Shown: positions 9,618 to 21,505 of the stretch, piece after piece | How the letters are laid out: every line of letters starts with the position of its first letter | Position numbering within the stretch: position 1 is the stretch's first letter | From: Epiperipatus broadwayi | Taxonomy: Eukaryota > Onychophora > Udeonychophora > Euonychophora > Peripatidae | Direction: 5' to 3' | Length of the DNA stretch: 64,000 bases | NCBI GenBank assembly: GCA_028023455.1 | Contig: JAQFVV010006336.1 | Coordinates: forward strand, 3,154,021 to 3,218,020 | Position numbers and translations under genes: made by a program | Notes under the pieces: model-generated | The model's database searches: none | Told to the model about the DNA's origin: nothing | The model's input: the letters and a program-made list of their open reading frames with translations, nothing else

Positions 9618-9908
9618 TTGGGGGGGGGGTCCTGACAGAGATATTTTAAATGCTTTCTCTAGCTAAACTTTTATCACAAAGCTTGTTGAGGAATTGGCAA
9701 TCCTCATTGTTTATAACTTACAAGCTTAAGAGTGTAGGGTCATGTTATCTTTGACTCTTATTTTGACTATTTATAGATCAATATAATTATATTACTGAAA
9801 TTAAATTGTTTCAATAAGTGTGACGTTTCTGTAACTGAAAATTATTGTGGAATAAGACTTTTTTCTCCTACTATCGAATAGTATTTTTCTATTTTTTTTT
9901 TGACTGAT

Positions 9909-9981
9909 AGCCTCATGATGTAGTGAATAGCACATCTGCTTGCCATGCTTTTATTCTAAAATTTAAATTCAGATCATGTGA
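9909..9981 (+). other. tRNA-like sequence (possible SINE head)
   Basis: TGATGTAGTGAATAGCACA resembles an A box, followed by CTGCTTGCCATG, similar to a Gly-type anticodon arm, and AAATTCAGATC at B-box distance. The cloverleaf is poor and the downstream sequence shows no clear SINE body. Weak call. Confidence 0.25.
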
Positions 9982-10562
9982 ACACCTTGAAATTTGTCCA
10001 ATTGAAAACGAGCCTGCGATTTTTTTAAACCAAAATTATCAGTAAATGTGTCTCTAGTCCTCCTGTGTTAGAAGGTAAAGATCTCAGAGCTAAATTAGGT
10101 TAGTCAGATGATTGCTGATTTTCTGATAATAAAAAATATATGAATGTATTATGACTTGGCTTTTACTATTGATATGGAGATCATATTCATTCAGGAACTG
10201 AAGTCGTAATTAGTTTTAACCCTTTTTATAACAGTACTAGTATTTTTATTTTTTTCAAAATTTAAAAATTACTTAATATTTAACTTAGTAAATTTGTTTA
10301 TTTTTCCTGACAATATCAAACATTTTTTTAATTTTAAAATTAAGTAACTGTGTAATTAATGTGATTAGAACCATTACATACTTTTGATATGTAAATTTAA
10401 AATATAATTAAAACTTGTTTACTAAATTTGTAAAACCATTTAAACATTGGCATTTAAGTGTATAAATGATCAACCAAAAAATTCAAGTAGGAAAAAAAAG
10501 GAAGAAATTTTGTTTGCTTTGGATATATTTTTAAAAATTTAAATATTAGTGTAATCAATGTA

Positions 10563-10633
10563 ATGGGGTACTATTAGCATGTTCACCTGCCACTGCCACA
10601 ATCTAAGGTTCAAGTCTGGATTAGTGCAACTTA
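10563..10633 (+). other. tRNA-like sequence (possible SINE head)
   Basis: TACTATTAGCATG resembles a degraded A box; GGTTCAAGTCTGG is a good B box about 45 nt further on, giving tRNA-like spacing. No poly-A or repeat body is apparent. Probably a tRNA pseudogene or SINE relic. Confidence 0.3.
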
Positions 10634-12438
10634 GAATTTTTTAGAATATTCTTGCACATAAATAGCACAACCAAAACAACGATGTTGAATAAATAGGTAA
10701 CAGTTTGTTTTCATCCAAATGGCAAAGAATCCAAAATAATCTCAACTTGTCAAGTAATAGGAACTGTAACAAATAATAAATATTATTGAAATATAATGTG
10801 ATGATTTTCATTAATCACGGTAGAAGCATCATACTTTTGTAAAAGATGAATCATTTTTTAATCTTTATTTTGTAGACAAATTGAACTTAAAAAAAGGAAT
10901 TAAAAAAACGAAATATCTATTGTTTAATAAAAAAAATTTCTATCAATTTATGTAAATGTTTAGTGAATTAAATGTTAATTAAAAATTATTATGTAATTGT
11001 GAAGTTAAGACACTAGAATGTCTCGTTTAATAAGAAGGGAAATAGTAGCAAATAACTGCCATTAAATATCTATAGTGAAAGTGACAATTATAACTAATCT
11101 AATTTATCTTTCTTTTTTTAATTTTTAAATTGCATTATTTATTGTTGCTATTTCATTTTGGAACTCAATATTAAATTAAAAATTTGTACTTATTTTTTTT
11201 ACATATAAAAGATATCATGTTCTTACCTCATTTTTTTTAATAATCAAAAGGGGGAAAATGAAAACTTTATATTTTTCATATAATCGGTATTAATGCTTAA
11301 AGTTTATGCATGCATATCACGGAGGATTTTATTGAAGCTAATTTATTTTTCTTCTCATATAAATTTCTACTTGATAATTTTAGATTAGTAATTCATCTGA
11401 AAATTTACAGACAAAATCTTTATTAGCAATTTCTATACTTAATACACTGGCAAACTTTTTAAAAAAATGTGAAAAAAAAAAAAAAAAAGAATAATGATGA
11501 ACTATTAGAAAATACATTACAAACTTTTAATTAAAATTATATGAATATAGTTTATATTTTTACCATATTTTATTTGCTTTCCTAATATTTGAAGAAAAAT
11601 AGCATAACTGCAAAACTTATGGAAAAGTGATGAATTCATTTGCTGCCATGTGATGATAATGATGATGATTTTTTATCACTTGTTTGTACTTAAAAAAATT
11701 AAAACGTATTTATTTGATCTGTTGAATATAGTTAAAGCTAATTTATTTTTGAGTGATCTCAGTTTATTTGTCAGCTGATTGACTGCATTAATTATTTTAG
11801 GCTTTTAAAGCAATAAAAAGCAATTATTATAATATTTTTTAAAACCAAAGTATTGGTATCATCTCACTTATGTTACCTATTTTAAACTTGAATTTAATCA
11901 ATAGATGCAAGATGTTAATGCTTACTAAATTGTTCAGCACTGTTCTATCTTTATCCTCAGACTAATTTCTGATTTATAGCCTGCATTAAAGAGAAGTTTT
12001 GGATCATGTGCACTATATCCAGATCTGAAACTTCTTACTAATAAAGGCATAACACAAAAAAATCTAAAGTACTGATGATGTTATAATAAGGATAAACATA
12101 TAACATTTATTGATTATTAAGGTTTAAAATAGATTGCAGAATTGAAATAATATAAATTTTTTTTTACCTGAAAATCATTGTCAAAACACAAATCTTTTTT
12201 TTCTAACGTTATCATAAATTATGATGTGCAAACATATTCATTTGCTAAAAATTTAGCAATTAAAAAAATATAATCATCTTTAACTATTACTATTTTACTT
12301 TTATAAATACTAAATATAAAACATGGAAAACTGTAAATTGCTCCATGATGTGTTTTAATCCCAGTTTGTTCAGGTAAATTGTTTTATTTAACCTAAAATA
12401 TATATGTTATTTCTTCCAATTTCTTCGATTGTTATATT

Positions 12439-12475
<37 letters not shown>
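12439..12475 (+). repeat. (CA)n(TA)n microsatellite
   Basis: A short CA run is followed by about twelve TA units. Confidence 0.85.
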
Positions 12476-12619
12476 AAATAAATAAAAATATCCGTTAATT
12501 AAAAATAATATAATTATAATTAAATAATATTTTAACTTTATAAACAATCAAACAATCTTAAATCCAAATACTTTTTACTTTCAAACCTCCTCAACTCTAT
12601 TAAATCAAAACTAACAACA

Positions 12620-13100
12620 ACATCAATTCAATTCCACAATCTCTATTTTAATTTAAATTTCATTTATCAAATTTTTTATTCCTTTTATAAAATTCCTCTT
12701 TAATTTTTCTTTTATTATGTTTCTCTCTTCATGAAGAATTTTCACATTTTCAAAATTAAATTTAAATTTATGTTTAATTTTTCATGATCAAAGAAACTGA
12801 AGAATATTAAATCACCATTATTTTTATTTTTCCTATATACAATTCTTCCTTCAATCTTTTCTCAATGTTGCACCTAGATTCACCTATATATGATAGCATA
12901 CAATCACAAAAAATTTGATATATGACATTACTTTTTTGCTTGATAGGTATGACATCCTTAGAATTATTAACTAATTTGTTAATATTGTTTGGAACGTAGA
13001 ATGAAACATTAAATACATTCTTATATAAATCCTTAAAAAATTTTACTTGTGGATTTGAAATAAATGGAATAGATATCCATTTTTTATTATTAATCTTCAT
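12620..13100 (-). pseudogene. PLE-B GIY-YIG endonuclease fragment
   Basis: Minus strand 13100-12807: WISIPFISNPQVKFFKD, VPNNINKLVNNSKD (the conserved PPNKL...LVN block before the PLE endonuclease), VIYQIFCDC (GIY half, with cysteines) and LSYIGESRCNIEKRLKE (YIG half). After a frameshift the C-terminal part continues near 12760-12640 with ENVKILHEERNI and KGIKNLIN. No RT domain remains upstream; the element is cut by TA-rich DNA at 13125-13145. It differs clearly in sequence from PLE-A and PLE-C, so it is a separate lineage. Confidence 0.8.
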
Positions 13101-13206
13101 TTCTTTTAAATTATAATTTTTTTTAAATTGATATATATATATATTAGATAAAAATAATAATAAAATAATAAAAATTTGTTGCTTCTGAGTTCATATAAAA
13201 TTCATA

Positions 13207-13290
13207 TAATTTTGAGCAAATGATAGAATTGAGCTGCAATCCATGAACTTTGAAATTTAAAGTTCACAACTTTACTACTGCTCAAAATTA
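13207..13290 (-). other. tRNA-like / cloverleaf-capable sequence with 12-bp closing stem
   Basis: Perfect 12-bp inverted ends (taattttgagca at 13207-13218 and its complement at 13279-13290) enclose a 7-bp hairpin (gaacttt 13245-13251 with aaagttc 13259-13265) with a 7-nt loop, and a small ATTG/CAAT stem. On the minus strand the layout resembles acceptor, anticodon and T arms of a tRNA. The boxes are poor, and it could simply be a small fold-back. Confidence 0.3.
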
Positions 13291-13460
13291 CTCAGGGAAT
13301 TATTATCAATCATTGTAGATTACTTATGTTAGCGATAAAATACTTATTTGAAGTTTATTTAATTAGAGGGGATTTGACTACAGACTTTCAAATTCCCTTC
13401 AACTATCCATTCCATCTTATATATTCTATAGACATGACAATTTACTTGCAAAAAAAGATG

Positions 13461-13513
13461 ATTTCCACTATACATATATTGTACTGAACCAACACTCATT
13501 AGTTGGACCAGAT
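13461..13513 (-). ncRNA. hammerhead ribozyme remnant (HHR-1 copy at 13.5 kb)
   Basis: Minus strand: GGTCCAA, CTAATGA (G5 to A), stem II from GTGTTG to CAGTAC, AATA in place of GAAA, then a degraded linker. Stem II complementarity partly survives. Inactive fossil. Confidence 0.5.
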
Positions 13514-13521
13514 CATTTTTC

Positions 13522-13530
13522 ATATATATA

Positions 13531-13567
<37 letters not shown>
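13522..13567 (+). repeat. (TA)n microsatellite
   Basis: Long alternating TA with one TTTA interruption, inside the HHR-1 copy. Confidence 0.85.
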
Positions 13568-13570
<3 letters not shown>

Positions 13571-13645
13571 CAGTGCTCAGTTTATATTAAGATAGCAAAT
13601 CTTCACACTTTAATGGACAGACTTCAATCTTCTTTACCCCCCAAT

Positions 13646-13902
13646 GCTTCAGTGTGTATATTGTAATGGTCAGATTTGTACATTTGTGCAATGAAATCCA
13701 GAATTTTAGTAAATCATCCCAAGACTTGTCAAAATGAAGTTGGTGAGACCCCGTGTCCAATCTCACCTCAGTTCCTTTACCACTGCTCAAAGATTTACTA
13801 CCTTATGGATGACATATATGAGGTCCCAGCAGTATTTTCCTTAATCGCATGCTGGCAGTAGCACATCAGTAAAACATGAGACTATAGGCCATGGACATGT
13901 TT

Positions 13903-13905
<3 letters not shown>
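13646..13905. other. non-coding sequence of mixed composition, unassigned
   Basis: Less AT-rich than its surroundings and free of obvious simple repeats. Short overlapping frames on both strands show no recognisable motif. It may be the rest of the HHR-1-bearing element (there is no counterpart in the palindromic copy) or unrelated DNA. Confidence 0.3.

Positions 13906-13908
<3 letters not shown>

Positions 13909-13947
<39 letters not shown>
13909..13947 (+). repeat. (TA)n microsatellite
   Basis: About nineteen TA units. Confidence 0.85.
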
Positions 13948-13949
<2 letters not shown>

Positions 13950-14162
13950 TGTAGGGTGAGCATAATTATTAAATATGGATTGTGATTCTTAATAACTAAC
14001 AATTAATTTAATCAATAATGAATTAATAATAATGATAATAATGATGACCAAAATTGAGACACTAAGCAGAAGTTAAAATTTAAATTAATTTAATGAAAGC
14101 CAAATATAGATGATAAGATTAGTAAACAAAATAATAATTACAATGGGATTATATGGATTGTC

Positions 14163-14310
14163 TCACTCGCAGGTGATGATTTTAGGGATTACAATATATT
14201 AATATTTGAGCTTTTGTTTCACATGCAGGTGATGATTTTAGAAATTACAATATAGTAATATATAGAATTTTAATTCACATGCAGATAATGATTTTACAGA
14301 TTACAAGCAG
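14163..14310 (+). repeat. degenerate tandem repeat, about 56-bp period
   Basis: The phrase tcac-t-gcaggtgatgatttta followed by g/a-rich attacaatat starts at 14163, 14219 and 14275 (third copy partly diverged). Weaker echoes (caggtga...) occur at about 14351 and 14426. No coding potential. Confidence 0.6.
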
Positions 14311-17300
14311 TTGTGGTTTATATATAGAGAGAGCATTTCAAATTAATGTTCAGGTGATTTTAGTTTTCTGATTACAGATTATATAATTTACTTTGCTTGC
14401 TATATATGTATATCTATCACTTACAGGTGATGAAGGTTTGCAATATTTTAAATTACATTTTCATGAGATTTATTACTATGTTAAAATTTAGTTAATTTGC
14501 TCATGATGATCTATGCCTAGTTTACACTATATTTATGGATTTAGATTTGCTTTAGAACTAGAAGAAGTGATTATTATGACTTATAAAGAATATTTTATTA
14601 AATGCATATTCATCAATATATTTTCTATATAGCTTATATGCCTATAAAATCAGATTCTGTTTCAGATCAAAACTAAAATATACAATTATATGGTAGGATG
14701 AACTGATGATTGACAATCAGACTTCAGATACCATGGCTTATAGAAAATATAAATCTGAGTCTGTGTGTCTTGAATGTGCACTTTATCACAGGATTCATAC
14801 CTAATACCAGTTCCCGTAATACTGTACTCATTGCTGTAAAAGAGAGTCCTTTTAGTCTGGGTGATCAAACAACTAGTTTAATTTTCTGGATCCTCATGCT
14901 CCAGTTCTAAATATGCAGAATGGGGTGACCCTTAACCTACACTCATTGGAATGATACAGCAACAAGTAAATATGCAAATACATTTCCTAAGGACATATTC
15001 GCTCCACTGACTACATCATTATATAACAAAATGGAATGCAAAATAATAATTTCCTTCCATGAAACTACCATAGATCAGTTCATAATTTAGCATCTATACC
15101 TATGCTATTTAAGGATATTTATGAATCTAATTTACAAAGCTATCTATATAGGCATTTATAAATCTGGGGAGGATTACAGCATCTTTTGGATAATCATAAT
15201 ACTAAGTTCTAGCTTTATGTTGTATTTCATCACTTCAGCTAAATATTAATTAAATATTACATTTAAAGAAAATCTATCTTAAAGCATTTATAAGCTCTTA
15301 ATTATATCTTTTAAATAAGATTTATTTTATCCATTTCAGAAGGGAGTTTTGTTTGTGCATTAATATATGAAATTACTTATATGTATGAGAATATCTAATC
15401 GCTTCTCACTAATGATTTCACTAAGAATAAAACTCCATTCTGAACAACATAGCATAAATAAATACATAATTGAGAATAAAATAAAATTGGCATAGATTTA
15501 ACTAAAAGAAACATAAATTTAAAATAAGATTTCATGTAAGTGAAATCTGAAATTTGGCTTTATTTGCTTAGTTTAAAAAGGGAATGAAATTAAATTAGCC
15601 TAAATTAAATTGATTCAGTTATAGAATTATTAATAAAAGCAAATATTATTATTAGGCTAAATTATGTGAAATACATGGGAAATACAAATCAGTTAAAATA
15701 AATCATATTAAATTAATAAGTTCAAATAAATCGGTTACGATAGATCAGGCAAGATTTAGAATTTAAATCAAAGAAAATAAAATATACATTTAACTTGGAA
15801 GTTTAGAATATATTAAGTTACTTTGGCCATAAATAATAAATTTAGCTAGCTTTTAGGAATTACGAAGTTTAGTTTAAAAGTTATGTTTAGATGGATGGAG
15901 ATTTGTTACTGCTATCTTTTCTGTTGTGGCAAGTTGGCTTCATCTTGGGCATTTTCTTTAGGTAGCATCAGCTTCTAGTTCACCACTCTTCACATCCTGT
16001 AGACTATTATGGGGTCCAGAAAGCAAGGGAATTGCCTTCTATCCTGACATCATTATTTTTACAAAATACTTCAAATTTAAAAGATAGAGAGTGTCCGAGT
16101 CTTTCGAGTCTGAGTTCCCCAAAGATGGCTGTACTGAGATTATATACTAGCTTACCCCCCTTTCCCCTGTCATAGTAGTTTCAGATCTGTTTTTTAATTA
16201 CCTTGCTGTATTCTTGGAAATCTGTGATACCTGCTATTACTGATTTTTTTACAGGTGGTTTCCCGAGCTTGACCAGGTTAATTTATTCATACTTGGTTTT
16301 TAAAATCTATTTTAGCTCTTAAAATTTTAAATAGGTCAGAATACAGCAAGAAAGATTAATTTTATGAAATCATCCTTTTTAGAAAAACAAATCTAAAGAT
16401 GGAAAAACATTTTATTATATATGTAACACAATTATATAATTTAATGATATATGCAGAAATATTATAATTTCAAATATTAACTTTAAAATAAAATATTCTA
16501 AAATAAAGAAATTCTCTAATGTTTTAATCCTATTAACATTATTCTTTCCTGCATATATGTAGTTTCTTGTTACACATACATAGCATTTGTCCATTTATTT
16601 AACTACTAGAAATATATATGTGCATATTTACTGTTTTTTACATATATACATACATTTTCTACACTATATGCTAAAATATACACACACACAATTCGTATAA
16701 TTAGGTTTAAAATTAGCATAATATGTGAGGATTTGGGTACAGATATACATAAATAAATATTATTATAGCATATAGTAGGTGAAACCCAAGGATAGATAGA
16801 TCTGACTGTTTAAATATGTATATAAATTAAGATTTTAAGGTTGCTAATTTTGTCTTTATTTAGACTGCAGAAATGGTATTGATTTATTAGTTAAAATAAA
16901 AAATTCAAAATAGCATATGTCTACAGCCAAAATAAACCTCAAAGATTCAGAAACATATCTACTAGGGGACTGTATGATAGAGAACAGTTGTGAGAGTAAT
17001 TGTATATTCAATTCCTTTGTTCAGCAAAAAAAAATGCCTTGATGTCATACTTTACTTAAATATTTAAGATTATTTTTGCCCAATACTTAGATAGTAATTA
17101 TTTAAAAACAAAAGCACACATTCTTGTAATAAGATTTTATTCAAAAATGATTTATCTTTAAAAAATATGTCATCAAATTCAATTGCAATGATAAACAGAA
17201 AGCTACAGTAGTAATATTGTAAATCCTTTTTTAAACATGCTTTTCTATAAATGTAATATTTTAAAAATATAGATGTAATTTTAAATTTTAGAACAAACTT

Positions 17301-19159
17301 TGACAGAATTAGAATAATTTCACATTTATTCACATATATTTAAAAAGATTATTTAGTTAAAGATTTCATTATTTTTTTTTCATCAGCTGAAGTGACTTTC
17401 CTTTATACTGTCCAATGAGAAAAATGTTCATTTGTCTTATTATGTGTGGTCTTTATTATTATTTTTTCTATATTTGTAAAGTTCAAATATAATTTTTTAG
17501 AATGTTTGTCATTTATTTTTCTAACAAATGAAATCCAATTTGTTAATTTTTAATATAAAATAAAAGTTTGATACTAAAATAAAATGTTTTAATTAGTATA
17601 AAAACTATTATAAGATAAACAATGGAAATGTTCATCAGTTGAACAGTTAACTTACAATTTTTTAATTTTGCAATATAATAAAGTTTTGAGTGAATTTTTC
17701 TCATAAACTTAATCTCACAAATATATATCACATATTTCTAAAAAAAAGTATTAAATTTTATAAAGTAAGTTTTAACTTCTAAACTAGAGCACTCTATAAA
17801 TCCGTTTTTAAAAATATCATTTTGTACCCAGTTTTATTTTTACCCCCTCCCCCCATTATGTTTATTTTAAATGTTATTTAGCACTAAGCAGGTTAGCAGT
17901 GATAGTGGTGAATTTGGAATTAAAAATCATTTAGTTAATTGAATGAAGAAGCTCTATCTGTCACTAGAGATGCTTAACTGTTGTATGACCTCTTGAGCAA
18001 CTAATCTTATGATTAACTACTGAAGTAAAAAAAAAGCTAATATTAGATTTAATGTAGCTTAGAATTGTAAAAGAATTTCTAGACTACAACTGAATAAGGA
18101 ATATTGAATAAATTAAAAAATATACATATAAACTATAAGGTATCAACGTTTTTCAAATAACAGTTAGCCTAAGTGAATGGTTTTTTTTTTAATAATCGGT
18201 GATTATTATTTGCATCATTGGGTTAAGATTCGTGTTCCTATTGTTATAAATAACAATATTATGAAATAGTAAATTAAGAGTTAAACACTCTGTTAATGTC
18301 AATTTGTTGTATTCTATAAATGATAATAAACCATAGCGTTTATTCATTTGCTGAATTAAATTAAAATCAAAATTAAATTTATCTATAGTCTTTTCTTGAT
18401 CAAATTAATTTTACACGTTTGCAAATATCAGCTTTAAATGCTTAAAATCGTACACACATATGTATATATAAACGCACAATCATAAAAAAAAAACAAGTGA
18501 CAATAAGATATACATCTTCAACGATAACAACTCAAACTAATTTGAATAATATCAAATTAAATTTTTGATTCGTAAAAAGTGACGATTAATGACAACTTCA
18601 AGTAAAATATTGTTATTAGTCAATGTATTGGTTACATTATAATAATACCAATAAATAGGGAAAGCTTTTTGAAATACTGTTGGTAGAAAGCAACATATAT
18701 ATATATTAATACATTAAAAACACTGATTCTTTTTTTTAAAAAAAGATTAGTGATTAATATTAATAGAAATTGTGTCATGCACGATTTAGTGCAGTGATAG
18801 AGTGACAGATACAGGAAAGTAAGGTCCCTGAACTGATTTCAGTTACTACACTTAAAATTCTTGTGACCCCCCCCCCCGAGTAATAAAGTGATTTGATGAT
18901 TATTTTGATTAAATTTGTGTTCAAATGTGCTCAGAAATTGCAAGTTATTAATGCCAGCAATATGAGCCGAAATAAATCACTTACATAAAAAACAAAAATT
19001 ATTTATAGTTATATTAACTTCTAATTTGATTTAAAGTTTATATTTGAGTTAGAAATGATGTTATATTCTAAAAATTAGTATCATTCATTGATGTTTTTAG
19101 TTAAAGTGAATAGCATCAATTACATGAGAGCTGAAAAAAATGCATATGGGTTTATTGCT
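14311..19159. other. AT-rich non-coding DNA
   Basis: No recognisable gene or element. A stretch at about 15890-16290 is noticeably less AT-rich but has no long frame or known motif. There are short AC and TA runs near 16650-16690. A vague tRNA-like patch at 18785-18860 is too weak to call. Confidence 0.5.
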
Positions 19160-19232
19160 CGGAGTGTATAAGAACGATCCCGGGCATTCTGATCTCAAGT
19201 CAGATATTCTACCAACTGTGCCAAACCACACA
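19160..19232 (-). tRNA. tRNA-like pseudogene, possibly Ser(UGA)-like
   Basis: Minus strand: TTTGGCACAGTTGGTAG is a good A box/D arm; TCTGA-CTTGAGA-TCAGA is a perfect 5-bp anticodon arm with a 7-nt loop whose positions 34-36 read TGA; GGATCG follows at the B-box position but the T arm is imperfect, and the acceptor stem pairs only partly. Length is about 73 nt, as in a tRNA. Most likely a decayed tRNA or the head of a tRNA-derived SINE. Confidence 0.45.
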
Positions 19233-19685
19233 GGGAAGATTAACACTTATAGATTACATTGCAGCAAAAAAAGTAGATTATTTTGAGAAAGAGTTACAGA
19301 CAAGACTATAAGAAAATATTATTCGCAATTGAGAAGGTAAATATTAAAAAAATATTGTTGATGGCTTGATATAATATATTTAGGCTATTATTATAGAATC
19401 AACAATTATATAAAGAAAAATAACACTGTGAATGTAAAAATAATCAAAAAAATAAAAGGAGAAAAAGCACAAATTATGAAAGAAAGAGTAAAAATAAAAC
19501 AACTTTAAAAGTATGCAAAAAAATTACAAATTGTAGTAACACAATTGCTTAAATGAGATTTGAATTTGTTTTAAGTAGCAGTGGGCATTATGAGATAGTA
19601 CTCATCATAAATTAGATAATCTCACAAATTTTTTTTACAAACATCATATTTAAATCTATTATTATAAAGTGCTAAAATTTTGTAT

Positions 19686-20198
19686 TTATTAAAGTGGAAC
19701 TCAATCTCTGATAATGTGCTATTCCTTGAATATTACAAATCTCTGCACACTCACCCACCAGTAAGAGATTTAAAAACTTAAGTGAATAATTTAAGTTTAG
19801 AGTGTATTTGTATATATACCAACTCTTTCTGACCATGCTATATCAGAACTTGCATCTATTGTATTTCTGAGCTATAATCAAATATTGAATTATACAAATT
19901 TAGTTAACCTATTACTGGAAAACGACAGAGTCTTTCTCCTGTGATTAAAGACAGAGTCTTTCTTCTGTGATTGGTTAACTAAACTTGTACAATTCAATAT
20001 TTGATTATAACATCAGACACACAATAGACTCAAGACCTGATGTAAGCATGGCCAGTAAGAGTTGGTGTATATACAAATACCTCTAAACTTAAGAGAGTCA
20101 TTTAAGTTTTTAAAACTCTTACTGGTGGGTGAGTGTGCAGAGATTTATAATAATCAAGAAATAGCACATTATCAGAGGTTTACTTCCTCTTTAATAAT
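19686..20198. repeat. fold-back element with about 230-bp arms
   Basis: Arms 19686-19919 and 19973-20198 are reverse complements with modest divergence. Shared blocks include ctgataatgtgctatt, ctctgcacactcacccacca, and taaattaaactgtacaa-like sequence near the centre. The 53-bp spacer contains a near-perfect 23-bp direct duplication (gacagagtctttct-ctgtgatt at 19924 and 19950). No hammerhead core or coding frame. A MITE or the product of an inverted insertion are both possible; no target duplication was identified. Confidence 0.75.
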
Positions 20199-21505
20199 TA
20201 AAAACATTGTATTTAGTATATATGTATAAAAAATTATTTAAAAAACAAAATACTTCAAAAATTTTAAAGAAAGATTGAACAAAAGAAGTAAAAACCAGAT
20301 TATAAAATTTTAATAAAAATTATGATAGTAGCATAATAGTGAATTAAATATGCCATACAGAAAATCTAATTATATGGAGTAATTAATCTTTCTAAAAATA
20401 TCTAGGATCCTAGAAATATCTATGATAATAATATTCTTGAGAATGTACAAGAAATTGAAAAGTGGTTTATAAACATAAAGTCAATCTTGGTAGGCATATT
20501 CACCAGACATTTGTAAAGAGTAATAAATAAAAGATTAAAAAAATAATAATGTAAGGAATGAGAATAAGTAATTGAAATATATAAATGGTATAAATAAATT
20601 ATTGAAATCAACAAACTACAAATGATAAATAAAGATTCGAAGTGATATGAATTATACATAACATGACCAAAAGCAAAAATAGTTACAGAATTAACTAGAC
20701 AATATAAAAAGTTTTGTATATGTTAGAAGTAATATTTACTAATGTATTATATGATTGTGAATATATATCCTGATGTAATGCTCAGTGAAAAGAATTTTGA
20801 GATTTGAAAGAATATGATGTCGAAAGTTAGTAAAAATTGATTGAAAGCCAATGAAGAATCAAACAAAAACTGAATTGAAAAAAACATTTATTGAAGAAAG
20901 TTATAGAGAAATTGCACTTGTTTGTACAAGTATGTTATTGTAAAATCTTTATTTTATGATTATTATACAAGGCTTAATCAAAACAAAAAGAATCCATAGA
21001 ATAGGAATCATAATATTGAAGAATCATGTAAGATGAATTTGCAACCATCAGTATTTTTGCAATAGATAGTCAAAACGTTGGTAAGTTAGTAAAAGAAAAA
21101 CTGTCATATATATTTCATTTTTGAACCAATAGGTTTTGATGATGATGTGACATCTGCTGTGAGATCTGTTTAACACCTATTGTAAAATAATCAAAATTTA
21201 TAGATCTTAAATTTTGTAACTTTTTCATCTTTTTTTCTGTTTATACTAAGATGTGCATTGGATAATAATATTGAGATTTGTATAAAAATAGCTATAGTTA
21301 AAATATCTTGTTTCTTATTAATTTATTTATGTATAGACCAAATTTATCTATCAATATGATATTTTTGCACTGTCCTAATTAATAATCCCATTACTTAACT
21401 AAAAAAATTACTTTGTTCCATTTCTTTGAAAATCAAAAAAACATAAACTGGAATTTATTATATATATGTATATTGAAACAGGGATCAAACTCAGCCCTGA
21501 TTCAA
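20199..21505. other. AT-rich non-coding DNA
   Basis: No gene or element recognised with confidence. Confidence 0.5.

Larger units (their letters stand above)
8390..9785. mobile_element. palindromic retrozyme-like element, family HHR-2, with 12-bp target duplication
   Basis: The composite is bounded by the exact direct repeat tagatcaatata at 8390-8401 and 9774-9785. Left half (about 8402-9086): roughly 1.6 head-to-tail monomers in minus orientation. Right half (about 9087-9774): roughly 1.6 monomers in plus orientation. Monomer period is 416-421 bp (aaacaatgag recurs at 8401 and 8822; aatagataac at 9087 and 9503). Each monomer has one type I hammerhead. There is no coding frame. Tandem hammerhead-bearing non-coding units are the definition of animal retrozymes, which are transcribed, self-cleaved and circularised. 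The size is at the upper end of what I recall for animal monomers. The inverted duplication of the dimer is unusual. Confidence 0.8.
9786..12434. other. AT-rich non-coding DNA with two tRNA-like patches
   Basis: No gene-like frame. Apart from the two tRNA-like stretches listed separately there is an A run near 11473-11489 and nothing else I can interpret. Confidence 0.5.
13375..13645 (-). mobile_element. HHR-1 family copy, single arm, interrupted by a TA run
   Basis: The sequence from about 13378 (gacttt next to caaattcccttcaac) to 13645 aligns with the HHR-1 left arm at 7485-7725, including agatagcaaa and actttaatggacag. A TA microsatellite (13522-13567) has expanded in the middle. Only one orientation is present, unlike the palindromic copy. 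It sits 270 bp upstream of the PLE-B remnant in the same orientation. Confidence 0.6.

Noticed and set aside
17615-17645. CAACTGATGA on the minus strand
   Set aside because: Matches the first box only; no GAAA follows after the possible stem II.
18785-18860. tRNA-like patch (TAGTGCAGTGATAGAG, then TTCAGTTAC)
   Set aside because: Neither box fits well and no stems can be drawn; too weak to list as a feature.
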